This document shows positions 35,204 to 45,430 of a stretch of DNA of 64,000 bases, piece after piece. The stretch spans positions 134,338,714 to 134,402,713 of the forward strand of contig CM057460.1 of assembly GCA_030035585.1 (NCBI GenBank), in the 5' to 3' direction. The position numbers and the translations under genes were made by a program. The notes beneath the pieces were generated by a model. That model did not search any database. It was not told the origin of the DNA and saw only the letters and a list, made by a program, of their open reading frames with translations. The stretch comes from Dugong dugon (Eukaryota; Chordata; Mammalia; Sirenia; Dugongidae). Each line of letters begins with the position of its first letter. Position 1 is the stretch's first letter.

Positions 35204-35700
35204 ATCACTTTTTTATTATCTCTCACTGCGTCCTTTGGACTACACTTTTTGGAAATAAAACCATGAGAACAAACCCTCACCAGCAGAAGAACAGAATATC
35301 AGGATGCCTTAAATTTATAATAGTAGACTGTATAAAAAACATTTTTGGATGATATCTGTGTATATAACCTGTTTTTAAAGAGATACTGTTTAAAGGCATG
35401 ACTGGGCAAATGTGTTTTCTAGGACTGCATTGATTCAACTGACTCACAGGACATTCATAAGCCACTAACACCATTTTGTATTTCATCAGTTGCATGACCA
35501 TTTGCTAATGTTGGTTGGACTTCCCCTTCCCCATGATATGGGCAATTTGGGCTCAGCTCCTCAATGAGACCAGGTCAGTTTTCTGTCAAGAGTGTTTTTT
35601 CTGTCATTTCTACTTTTTGTATAAAATAAAATGTGTTAACAGCCACCTATACTCTTGGGGCACCTACTTTCTAATAAATTTGTGATGTTCTGATTTCTAA
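35204..35700 (+). other. SNCAIP: SNCAIP 3' UTR
   Basis: Sequence after the open frame, without repeats I recognise. It carries AATAAA at 35254-35259, 35625-35630 and 35673-35678, the last followed by 'tttgtgatgttctgatttct', a GT-rich stretch as expected downstream of a cleavage site. The end near 35700 is inferred. Confidence 0.7.
35673..35678 (+). terminator. Poly(A) signal, likely main
   Basis: Canonical AATAAA followed within 20 bases by GT-rich sequence. A second one lies 48 bases upstream at 35625 and a first at 35254. Which is used cannot be told from sequence. Confidence 0.65.
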
Positions 35701-36344
35701 GGGACTTTGAGAGTATTATGATTGCTGATATTTGATTTCGGGAACAAACTGCCCAGTTTAGCTATTTCCCCATAGGGGTTAAATAAAACATTATCATTTT
35801 TATTAAGTACTAAAGGATCAGACATGCATATAAAGTAAGTCAATTCCTTCTGCCTTCTCAAATCACGGGATTGACATGGGAAAATACTAATGACAACTAA
35901 GGATTTAGCCCCTCTTTGGGTCACTTTTTCCTGCCTCTAACACATTATGAGACCTGTCTAATCCCTTTAGGAGACAGTGTGGAGCCTGAGTTCATAACAG
36001 CCCTGTCGATGCAGCTCTTTCAATCCGTGTAAGCAGTGAGTTCCAGAAGGTTTCATCCAATCACATAAAAATATAATTCTGTTGAAACTTCAAGAGTTTT
36101 ACTTTCAAAGTGTTGGCATGACCTATAAGAGGCCTGTCAAGTTTTAGTTTGAAAGTAGAATGTATTTTTACAGTAGGAGGGAGCACAGTATGCTATTAAC
36201 AGTCACTAGCAATGTTTCTGCACTCAAATATGAGCCATCTGTACCCCTGGTGGACAAATAGACCAAAGTACTGAGTTAGGAGGCAATTTTGCATAGGTGA
36301 ATCATCCGGCAAACTCAGGCTTGGTGAGATACAGTAAGGTATAG

Positions 36345-36540
36345 AATAAGGTGCTAATATTTAAGTGCCTCTTATGTACCAGGTACCAGTATGTGGACAT
36401 ATTTCTACTCCCATTTTTTTATAGATTAGAAAATTAAACTTTAGAAAGGTTAAGTCCTATGTTCAAGGCAAAACTACAAGTAAATAGCAGAATTAGATTG
36501 TAGTACAAGTTGACTCACTTTCCCTACCACTCCATGCTAT
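36345..36540 (-). repeat. MIR SINE, reverse
   Basis: 'gtgcctcttatgtaccaggt', 'tagaaaattaaactttagaa', 'tcaaggcaaaactacaagta' follow reverse MIR with substantial divergence. A forward MIR-like piece may follow at 36545-36670. Confidence 0.65.
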
Positions 36541-36670
36541 CTCCTTATTGTACTGAGTGCTGGACTAGCACACAGGAAACATGAGTCTGGTGTTGTCTCT
36601 ACTTCTGGACAACTCTCTGGTCTTGGGCCGGAGACATTATCTCCTTGAGAAATCTGGAAAATGGGGAGAA

Positions 36671-36907
36671 TGACCTACATACAGAGTCACTGGGTAGTGC
36701 AAATGGTTAAAGCACTCTGCTGCTAACCGAAAGGTTGAAGGTTTGTGTCCACCCAGAGGTGCCTTGGAAGAAAGACCTGGTGATTGATTTCCAAAAAATC
36801 AGACCTTGAAAACCCTGTTAAGCACAGTTCTACTCTGGTACACAGGGGTCACCATAAGTTGGAATTGACTCTATGGCAACTGGTTTACTGTTTTGGCCTA
36901 CATACAC
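36671..36907 (+). repeat. AfroSINE with target-site duplication
   Basis: 'gtagtgcaaatggttaaagc' head, 'tctatggcaactggttt' tail. Flanks 'gacctacatacag' (36672 on) and 'ggcctacatacac' (36895 on) are a duplication with two changes. Confidence 0.85.
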
Positions 36908-38600
36908 GTCTAGGAGGTTGCTTCCAACCAACTTATAAAGCAACAAGTCTATGAATTTCAGCCAATGTGCTCTGTTCTCATTTGGGTCCTAGGAGGTGAT
37001 CTTGTTAGAGCTGGGTGCTGTGTGTGGCTCTGCATTTCTCACACTGTCTTTTCTTCAGGTGAGATGCCCTAGCTTTTGGCCCCTTGCTTTTCAGTTGCCT
37101 CCTCACATTGTACTGTTCTGTCCTATTGCTTGAAATTGTATTACAGAATATAGGGCAAGCACCTGTGAAATGTAGATTCCTGTTTTTTGCTTGGTGCCAA
37201 GGTGACACCAGAATCACAAATGAGCTAGCCTGTGGGGCTTAACCTCAGAGTGAGGCCTGCTAAGGAAGGGGACCCAGAAAGTGCTCTCTGCCCCCCGAAG
37301 TTCCCAGTTTTGTCCTTAGACTGTGTTTTTAAATTTGACATTGAAGGAACTGGGGATTCTGCAGAGATTTTATAAGCCAGACACAGAGTTCCCAATTAAA
37401 TATAGCAGAGAAAATTTCAAGAGTTTGAAAGAAAGAAATGTTACCTCGACCAAGAAAACTCTGACAATTACATTGTTTGTTGACACTAGCATTTTAGATA
37501 TAGATACATCTGTACTAAGTACAGAGAGCAAAGATATAAAAGGTAAAATAGGAAAGTTGAACAGATTCAAATCAGCCAAACTGCAAGACAGTGCATTCTA
37601 TGTTTAACGATCTCACTAGGACACTGAAAAAGCTGGCCCTTAAATTGTACACGTACATACCTTTCCCATCCAAATCCTTATAAAATGGAAAAATTAATAT
37701 TTGCTTGAAATTAGTAGAAAGGATGTTTCTCTGACCACAGTCTTGGTTTTGTGCAGAAGTTTTTAACAGAAAAAGAGAAAAGCTTTTATTTCTATATAGA
37801 AATCATGACACATTTACATGTTAAAGAAAAAGAGAGTATTTCCTTGTAAGCAGAGCTTTGGGTCCCGTGCCCAACTCCCTCCCACTGGGCCAGTTAAATG
37901 AGTGGAGCTCTATCTGCATGCCTAATTACACACAGCAGAGCAGGAAACTCAGCTCCATTGTAAAAACTACCAAATATCTGTCAGCATCTTATAAAGGCTG
38001 GCATCGTTTATGTCGCTAAAGGGAATTGTATAGCCAGAGTTCAACACATCAAATTCAGAATGTTTGTTAGAAAAGATACTAAAGAGACCAAACCCTCACC
38101 ACTCTGAAGGGGTTGACTTCCCATTATTTATTCTCATAAAACATTAGTATCAAGACTTCAATACTAACAATAAAGTTCTAGATGAGCATCATGGCAGTAG
38201 GAATGGGGATGGGTAGCTTCAAGAAAAACTTTTGAGAACCTTTAATACAAAATGGGTTAAATGCTGTTTGTTCAGCAGCCCACCTATATACTTAATGTTG
38301 GGATGATAAAACTAAGTAAGAATAAGGAATTCATTGCAACAGGGTTGTACATTTCCCCCCATAAAAACGAATTTCATGCTGTCTGCTGCCCATAACTCTC
38401 ATTTGTTAATAGGACTGCCTTTATGTCCTGTGGTATCTCGAATATTATTAGCCTTTGTTCTTTAATTATTGCATAGTTTTATATAACTTTTCAAGTGCTT
38501 GCTTCGTGTCTCCTAGTGAGACCATAAGTTTGTTGATGTCAACAGCATCTTTCTGTCACCCCTCATGTTTGGGAAGTAAATGGTGGTTAGTAAATACGTA

Positions 38601-38786
38601 AGGAGCCCTGGTGGCACAGTGGTTAAGTGCTCAGCTGCTAACCAAAAGATGGGCAGTTTGAACCCACCAGCTACTCCACAAGAGAAAGATGTGTCAGTCT
38701 GCTTCCATACAGCCTTGGAAACAATGGGGCAATTCAGTCCTGTCCTATGGTGTCGCTAAGAGTCAAAATCAACTCAAGGGCAATGT
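38601..38786 (+). repeat. AfroSINE abutting an RTE fragment
   Basis: 'aggagccctggtggcacagt' to 'caactcaagggcaatg'. Its 3' end is followed at once by the reverse RTE fragment, so the pair lies tail to tail. Confidence 0.85.
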
Positions 38787-39340
38787 TGTTACATGCAATC
38801 GAGCTGGTTCCATGGATCCTATGTACAACAGAATGAAACAGTGCCAGACCCTGTACCATCCTCTCAATCGTTGTTATGCTTGAGGCCATTGTTGCAGCCA
38901 CTGTGTCAATCCATTTCATTTAGGGTCTTCCTCTTTTTCCATGACCCTCTAATTTACCAAGTATGGTGTCCTTTTCCGGGGATAACATGTCCAAAGGACG
39001 TGAGATAAAGTCTCACCATCCTCACTTCCAAGGAGCGTTCCGGCTATACGTCTTCCAAGACAGATTTCTTCTTTCTTCTGGCAGTTCATGGTATATTCAA
39101 TATTCTTCGCCAACACCATGATTCAAAGGTGTCAATTCTTCTTCGGTCTTCCTTATTCGTTGTCCAGCTTTTGCATGCATATGACACAATTGAAAATACT
39201 GCAGTTTGGGTCAGGCATACCTTAGTCTTCAAAGCGTTATCCTTGCTTTTTAACACTTTAAAGAGGTCTTTTGCAGCGTATTTTCCCAATACAATGCATC
39301 GTTTGATTTCTTGACTGCCGCTTCCATGGGCATTGATTGT
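38787..39340 (-). repeat. RTE (BovB-like) LINE 3' fragment
   Basis: On the minus strand 39086-39289 encodes a good piece of the RTE reverse-transcriptase C-terminal region: 'KDLFKVLKSKDNALKTKVCL', 'FSIVSYACKSWTTNKEDRRR' and 'IDTFESWCWRRILNIP', typical of BovB/RTE (Y-x-C-x-S-W-T, and the F-E-x-W-C-W-R-R signature). Downstream on that strand it matches the 3238-3800 copy. The piece has stops and is truncated, so it is dead. Confidence 0.85.
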
Positions 39341-39379
39341 GGATGCAAGTAAAACAAGTTTAGTAAATGTGTATTAAGG

Positions 39380-39555
39380 TTTTTTCAACACCATTGTCTC
39401 TATCTGTTCTTCTCATTTCTTCCCTAGTCTTCCTTTTCCACCTCTTCTTCCTCCTCCCTTTTTCTCTCTTTTTCCACCTCCTGTTCCTTCTTTTCTTTTA
39501 TCCATCTTTTCCCTCATCTTCCATCCCTTTGTTTTCTCTCTTCTCTGCCTTCAGT
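39380..39555. repeat. Polypyrimidine tract (CT-rich)
   Basis: About 175 bases of plus-strand sequence almost free of purines, such as 'cttcctcctccctttttctc'. It is low complexity and not coding, despite an open frame across it. Confidence 0.85.
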
Positions 39556-39699
39556 TCCCAAGATCTCTAAGCCCTTTATACAAGATTTTCCTTGGAACAA
39601 GCCAGGCAAAGGGACTGCACAATAAGTAGAAATGTGCTGGGCCCAGGTTTACAACTAAATCACCTCTCCCTTCTTGCCAGGGCTTCCAACCTGTTTTGT

Positions 39700-39910
39700 T
39701 CAGGTTGGAACCCCTGCTGAGAGTTTGCATTTCTAACCAATTCCCAGGCATTACTAATGCTAGTTGTGAGGGACCAATTCTGAGAACCACTAGGAGAGCA
39801 ATGGTTCTCAAAATTTATTATAAGAATCACCTGGAGATCTTGTTAAACCATAGATACGGATTTAGTATATCTGGGGTGGAAAAGCAAATTCTCAACAGGG
39901 ATTTGAACCA
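39700..39910 (+). repeat. Two hAT (MER5-like) fragments
   Basis: 39700-39800 reads like the 3' half of a MER5-type hAT-Charlie element ('ctaaccaattcccaggcatt', 'tgagaaccacta'). 39802-39910 reads like the 5' half of another ('caatggttctcaaaatttat', 'gaatcacctggagatcttgt'). Confidence 0.65.
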
Positions 39911-40149
39911 GAACGAACCGGTTTGAAGTCCTGCTTTTTACCAGAGCGTTTAATTAGAACAAGCATCTTTCTATATGTCAATGTATTCAACAATTGCTAA
40001 GTATGAGGCGCTGTGCTAGGCCCCCTACTTGAATGAATAAAGACCTGGAAGTTGGTACCAACCACAGTGGAGCATATGAGGAATGGTAAGTCAACCGAAG
40101 TGTGCATTTAGAGATACTTGTGTAAAAAAGTATTGTAACAGTATTGTAA

Positions 40150-40300
40150 TGGCACTGGATCTCAAACTTTGCTGCATGTAAGAATCACCTGGGGAGCTTT
40201 TAAAAATCTGATGCCCAAGTTTCACCCTACAACAAATAAATCTCTGGAGGTAGAAACCAGGCATCAGTATTTGTAAAAACTCTTCCAGGATTTCAGTGTA
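40150..40300 (+). repeat. hAT (MER5-like) fragment
   Basis: 'tggatctcaaactttgctgc' and 'agaatcacctggggagcttt' are the hallmark start of this hAT-Charlie group. The 3' part is diverged. Confidence 0.6.
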
Positions 40301-41139
40301 CAACCAATTTTACAACTGGTTCAAAGAATAGTTTGACAAAAAAGACCCTGTCCTAGAGGAGAGGGGAAGAATGGCGTATCTCTAAACGTGGAGTAGCGTG
40401 TGGGGAGGAGACTATCAGAAGTTTTACTGGAGAGTGTAATTTGAGTATAGTTTGAAAAATCAACCAATACTATAATTTCATGTGTAGGAAATAATAAATC
40501 ATATAATTATAGAAAGTGAAGCTACTTTTCTGGAAGGGATAAGTAGAAGAGAGGACAATCATTTCTGAATACAGGATAGCGTCATGACACTTTTATGTTT
40601 AATCATAATAGGGCTAGGTTTTCAACTGCTATGAAACATTTCTCTAAATTTCCTAAAATCTATGTTTATAAAAGTCAAATCTTCAGCTACCCACCTGACA
40701 GTGGCATGACCAAGACAAAAGTACATGAAAGCAAAGACTCCCAATAGCACTCCCCAACCACCACTGCATGGGCTCCTCATGACGTGCAAGCAAGGTCCAT
40801 ATCTGCACACATTACAGCATTATACTGTATGCCAAATACCTTCTTTTGCTGACTAAGCACACACACACTCATATACATTGAATACCTACCATGTGCAAAG
40901 CTCTTCAGAAAGGTGGAAATGCAATGGTAAATCTCTGATCATAAATAAGTGATTTGGTGAAATATGGAAAGTCTGATTATGCAGGATAAATGTGAAAAGT
41001 GCAGTGATCTGTCGTGACATGATACTCCTATTTATATTTATATAATTATAGTTATGTTTTCTTTCGATGGAATTTGTTCTTGCTCAAGCAATTAAGAACA
41101 AGGAAGGAAGAATTTAAATGCTATTATTTGTTGTAACAC

Positions 41140-41322
41140 CAGTTGCTGTCAAGTTAATTTCAACTCATGGTCATCCTATGTGTGTCAGAGTAGAACTGTG
41201 CTCCATACGCTTTTCAATGGCTGATTTTTCAGAAGTAGACTGTCAGACCTTTCTTCCAACGGTGCCTCTGGGTGGACTTGGGCCTTCAACTTTTTGTTGG
41301 CAGCCAAGCATGGGACTCCCAT
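41140..41322 (-). repeat. AfroSINE, reverse orientation
   Basis: 'acaccagttgctgtcaagtt' to 'gttggcagccaagcatggg', with the outermost head bases missing. Confidence 0.8.
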
Positions 41323-41924
41323 CTATAATTGCCTTCTCAATATCCTTTCTCTGTTCTTCCTAATTAAGAGAAGCCAGTTACATGTTCCCAGGTAAAATTA
41401 ATCTTCACAGGCACCCTTGAAACCAGGAATGCTCATGTGCCTCAGTTCTGACCAGTTGGAGTTAAGTGGAAATCATGGAATGTGGCTTTAGAAAATGCTG
41501 CGGGGATAGACACTTACTTGTCACTCATCTTTTGCCTCTTGTACTTCACCCTTCTTCCTCTCTGTGGGTAGAGCACCACCTCTCATAGCCATAAGGACAC
41601 AAGTCACATGCCAAAAAGGAAGAGAGGGAAGTGGGAAGGACCTGGTTCCTAGAGCACAAGCCCTAGCGTGCTGCCCATAATTTTTGTTGAATGAGAAAAA
41701 TAAACCTTGTTTGACTAAGTCACTGATATCTGACGTTGATAGGAGTAGTCAAATATGAAACCTAATTGGTGTACTCAGCTGGCAGAATAAAGAGTATACA
41801 TCCAGGTCACTGGAATAAAGCAGAATTTCACAATTCTCTTTTTCTATTCACCCCTAGATCTAGGAGACAGTTGGCTATGCTCCAGGATTAAAGCATGCTT
41901 TGTTAGTTAGTTTGGTAAACAGTG

Positions 41925-42300
41925 TACAGACAGTCCCCGGATTATGAACAAGTTCCATTCCTAAATCTCTCTTTAAGTCAAATTTATACATAGAACAATT
42001 AGGTACAGTTTGGTTCATATCTAATGTCATTTTGTCGAATGTTTGTCTTAGTATCTAGTATATAGTGCACCTTTCTATGTATAAAAACATTAAAGAAACA
42101 CTTCCAGATATACTAAAACATCAGTAATAATACAGTAATAATAATAATAATGTTTTGATGTGCACCACAAAGTAGCACCCATTTGTTATTGCAAACCATT
42201 GTGTGTACCTTGAATTTTTAACATAATAGCTTTATGGGGGTTAGTTCGTAACTACAAGTTGTACATAAGTCAGAAGTTGGTAACCTGGGGACTGCCTGTA
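41925..42300. mobile_element. Tigger-like non-autonomous DNA transposon (TA-flanked)
   Basis: The element 41927-42298 (372 bases) starts 'cagacagtccccggattatg' and ends 'taacctggggactgcctg', imperfect inverted repeats of about 20 bases. It is flanked on each side by TA (41925-41926 and 42299-42300), the duplication of the Tc1/mariner superfamily. The interior is AT-rich and non-coding, with an 'ataataataataataat' run. The Tigger group is an inference from the terminal type. Confidence 0.75.
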
Positions 42301-42865
42301 TACGAAATCCTGTAATACACTGTGGTGCACCACCTTCATAAACAAAGAACTTATTTCCCTCACTGCTGGCAATGCTGTTGGCAGAAAGCCCTCAGGGAAC
42401 TGCCATTGGCCCAAAGGCACACTTCTTCCCAGGGCAGCCTTAAAGACCCATTTCCTTCACCTGACTTGGGATATCTCCGAAGAGCCATCCCAGCTTCAGG
42501 TTTTGCCCAGTTTCTTCCTCTGCCTAATCCTGCTTCCTTCTCTTGCCTTCCATAGGCGTTGTTCCCAAGAGCACTCTAATGGACTTTCTGAATGCTAATT
42601 TCCATGTCTACTTCCCAGGGAACCCAATGTGTAGCAGTATATTATCATTTTAACGTCTTGAAGAAGTCCCAGAGTACGAAAGAAACTTGTTTAATTGTGT
42701 TTAGTGGTTCACTTATTTGTGAACTTGAGGACTTTCCTTTTAGAACACCTTTTCACATCCTCCATGGTGGTTGCTTTTAGTATCTTTAGTATTCTTTTGA
42801 GAAGTGCTGGAATCCATTTTAGATCATTATTTGTATATGGAATTTAGACTGTTCTACTATCATGA

Positions 42866-43072
42866 GGAGTCCCTGCATGGCACAAATGGTTAAGCACTCA
42901 GCTGCTAACCAAAAGGTTGGAGTGGAGGTTCAAGTCTACCCAGAGGCACCATGGAAGAAAGGCCTGGCAATCTACTTCCAAAAGATCAGCCATTGAAAAT
43001 CCTATGAAGCACAGGTCTACTCTGACTCACATGGAATCGCCATGAGTCAGAAGCGACTGAATGGGAACTGTT
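42866..43072 (+). repeat. AfroSINE
   Basis: 'gaggagtccctgcatggcac' to 'gcgactgaatgggaactg', then a T run. Well preserved in its middle ('gaagaaaggcctggcaatct'). Confidence 0.85.
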
Positions 43073-43079
43073 ATTTCTT

Positions 43080-44390
43080 GTTTTTTTTTTTTCACGAAGG
43101 CCCAGTGACAAACGAAAATGTGTGTGCCAGGGCAGAACTATTTAATCAAATTTCAGAGAAATCCAGCCAAAGTTATAGCCTATTTAAATACAATTTTATT
43201 TGTTTGCTGATGATGTCAAGTTGGTAATTAATATGGTAGCCTACGGTCATTATTGAAACATACTATTTCCAGAGCACTTCCAAAGCCTAAGGGCCCAGAT
43301 GTAATACATCAACCTCATTTTACTGCTGATATTTGAACTATACCCTAAGACTCTATAGAAATGTCTTCTCTGAACTATGGCTTTTATGAAAAATAAATAT
43401 AAGAAGCAGCCATATAGAAAACAGATTCTATATACTTTTTATAAAACTGTTACTGAAACCATCATACGTTTAGAAAGCCAATGACTCTATAAGGGGCCAT
43501 GAAATAAATTTCTCTTAGAATTAGTTCTAGGAAAAAGTCTGCCTCTATGGAATAACTAGCATGCTTCTTTTTATTAGCTAATAAAAACCTTATATAACTT
43601 GTGTCTTGCCTGCTAGGAAAAGGTCAGAAGTAAAGTTTGCATTCAATCTCAGTAGTGATCCTTTGCCTAGTTTTTCTAGTACACCTATCTCTCTCCTACT
43701 CCTCCCTCTCCCTGTGTTCTTCTTTATCCTTTTTAAATGGTTCTAACATAGCTGTATCTTCTATTATAAGCCACTCCTAGACCTTCTGAAAATAAGTAGG
43801 CTGAAATAAAGATAGATGTTCCCATCATTGCTTTTTCTGCCTTGCCCCCTTACCTGCCCAATCCTGGCTCCTTCATTTCAATTAACTGATGTTGAAGATC
43901 CACACCAGCTGTGTGAAAGTCACCACTGATTCCAAACATAAAGCAATTGTTGCCCTCAAGTTGCTTATTGACTATCCAGAACAGGAGAAATCACATACAC
44001 ACATAAAGTGCAGAACAAGGAACAGTTTATGTGGTGGGGACTCTGGATAATATTAAGAGAAGGGAGAAATCACTTTTGGTTTGGCTAAGGCAGATGCTGT
44101 GCCATAGGAGCATGTAAGTTTCTCATTTGATAAAGGCAGGCGAACGTACTCAGATACAGGGAGTAGGTACTCATGTCCCCATGTAATGTGATTAAGTGTC
44201 AAAATGAGGATCACTGATATGACCACAGCATTACATATTCATAGTCAAATGGCCTTACTGGTAGTTTGTCAAACATAAAATTTTGGAAGTTTTCAATCAG
44301 CCCTTTACTTCCAACACAACAGGTGGGCAGAGATTCAGAAGTAAAACTTTGCTATTTTATTCTTATGTTTTTGCTGTAACCCAGATCCAG
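43080..44390. other. Intergenic, nothing recognised
   Basis: No exon-like, RNA-like or nameable repeat signal was seen in this stretch. A short T run follows the preceding SINE. Confidence 0.5.
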
Positions 44391-45430
44391 GGTCTCAGTC
44401 CTAGACCTTAGACTGTTCATTGTGACCACTCCTGTGGTCAGCACAATGTATTCCTCCTGGTGATAGCCAAGGCGGTACCGGTACCGCACTCAGAGCTCTC
44501 TTCAAGAGAACCTACTGTGGGGAGCACCTTTGGCTCCATCGTGGCCCTCACCCCAAGGCCATGCTTGTCCCAGACTTCTCTTCAACAGTGACTGAACACA
44601 GAAGAGTTACTGTGGCTGAGACACATCCTCCCACTGTCACACTCACCTAAGGAGCAACTCTGGCCTGGGGACTCGCCTTGACCTGGCCAAAACTTTATTC
44701 AAACTGCACTGCTTCCAATGCAATCCTTCCTTCCCTCTCTTCTTTCACAGATTTCAGCTCTGCACCACAGTCTGAAGGATCTCCCTGCCTACTTCTCTTC
44801 TCTGCCCCTTTTTCCTTCACAGACATGTTCAATAATAAATCTCTTGTATGTCTGTTATGGATTGAATTGTGTCGCCCAAAAATGTATGTCAACTTGGCTA
44901 GGCCATGATTCCCAGTACTGTGTGATTGTTCACCATTTTGTCATCTGACATGATTTTCCTATGTGTTGTAAATCCTACCTCTATGATGTTAATAAGGCAG
45001 GATTAGAAGCAGTTGTGTTAATGAGGTGAGACTCAATCTACAAGATTAGATTGTGCCTTAAATTAATCTCTTTTGAAATATAAAAGAGAGAAGCAAGCAG
45101 AGAGACATGGGGACTTCATACCACCAAGAGAAAAGCACCGGGAGCACACCGTATCCTTCAACCCGGGGTCTCTGCACTGAGAAGCTCCTAGACCAGGGGA
45201 AGATTGATGACAAGGCCCTTCCCCAAGAGCCGACAGAAAGAGAAAGCCTTCCCCTGGAGCTGGCTCCCTGAATTTGGACTTCTAGCCTACTAGACTGTGA
45301 GAGAATAAACTTCTGTTTGTTAAAGCCATCCACTTGTGGTATTTCTTTTATAGCAGCACAAGATGACTAAGACAATGTCGAATCCCATTTTGGCAGCTGC
45401 CTCTCAGATGACCTGAAATGATACACTCCT
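44391..45430 (+). repeat. Older repeat interrupted by the solo LTR
   Basis: The flanks 'gttcaataataaatctcttg' on the left and 'gaatcccattttggcagctg', 'ctctcagatgacctgaaatg' on the right read as one older LTR-like 3' region split by the insertion at 44853. The left part, 44391-44852, has no coding content I can support. Confidence 0.45.
44848..45379 (+). repeat. Solo LTR with 5-base duplication
   Basis: The LTR 44853-45374 (522 bases) starts 'tgttatggattgaattgtgt' and ends 'gcacaagatgactaagaca', with TG and CA ends. It is flanked by 'atgtc' at 44848-44852 and 45375-45379, a 5-base duplication typical of ERVL-class integration. A poly(A) signal AATAAA lies near 45303. No internal viral genes are present, so it is a solo LTR left by recombination. 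The family resembles MaLR/ERVL LTRs; the exact name is not given. Confidence 0.85.

Larger units (their letters stand above)
1..35700 (+). other. SNCAIP: SNCAIP (synphilin-1) gene, 3' half
   Basis: Five GT-AG bounded exons translate in one continuous frame into ankyrin-like repeats, a coiled coil and a Ser/Lys-rich tail that I recognise as synphilin-1. This cytoplasmic protein binds alpha-synuclein, is ubiquitinated by parkin, SIAH and dorfin ligases, and accumulates in Lewy bodies (established knowledge). Human synphilin-1 is 919 residues. The 524 codons seen here fit roughly its last 525 residues, so the promoter and 5' exons lie left of the window. Exon lengths 114, 126, 170, 93 and 1069 carry phases 0-0, 0-0, 0-2, 2-2 and 2-0, with no frameshift or stop. 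The 3' end is placed after the poly(A) signal at 35673. Confidence 0.93.

Noticed and set aside
39367..39570. A 67-codon Leu/Phe-rich open frame resembling a membrane segment
   Set aside because: It lies entirely on the CT-rich polypyrimidine tract, which explains both the composition and the lack of stops.
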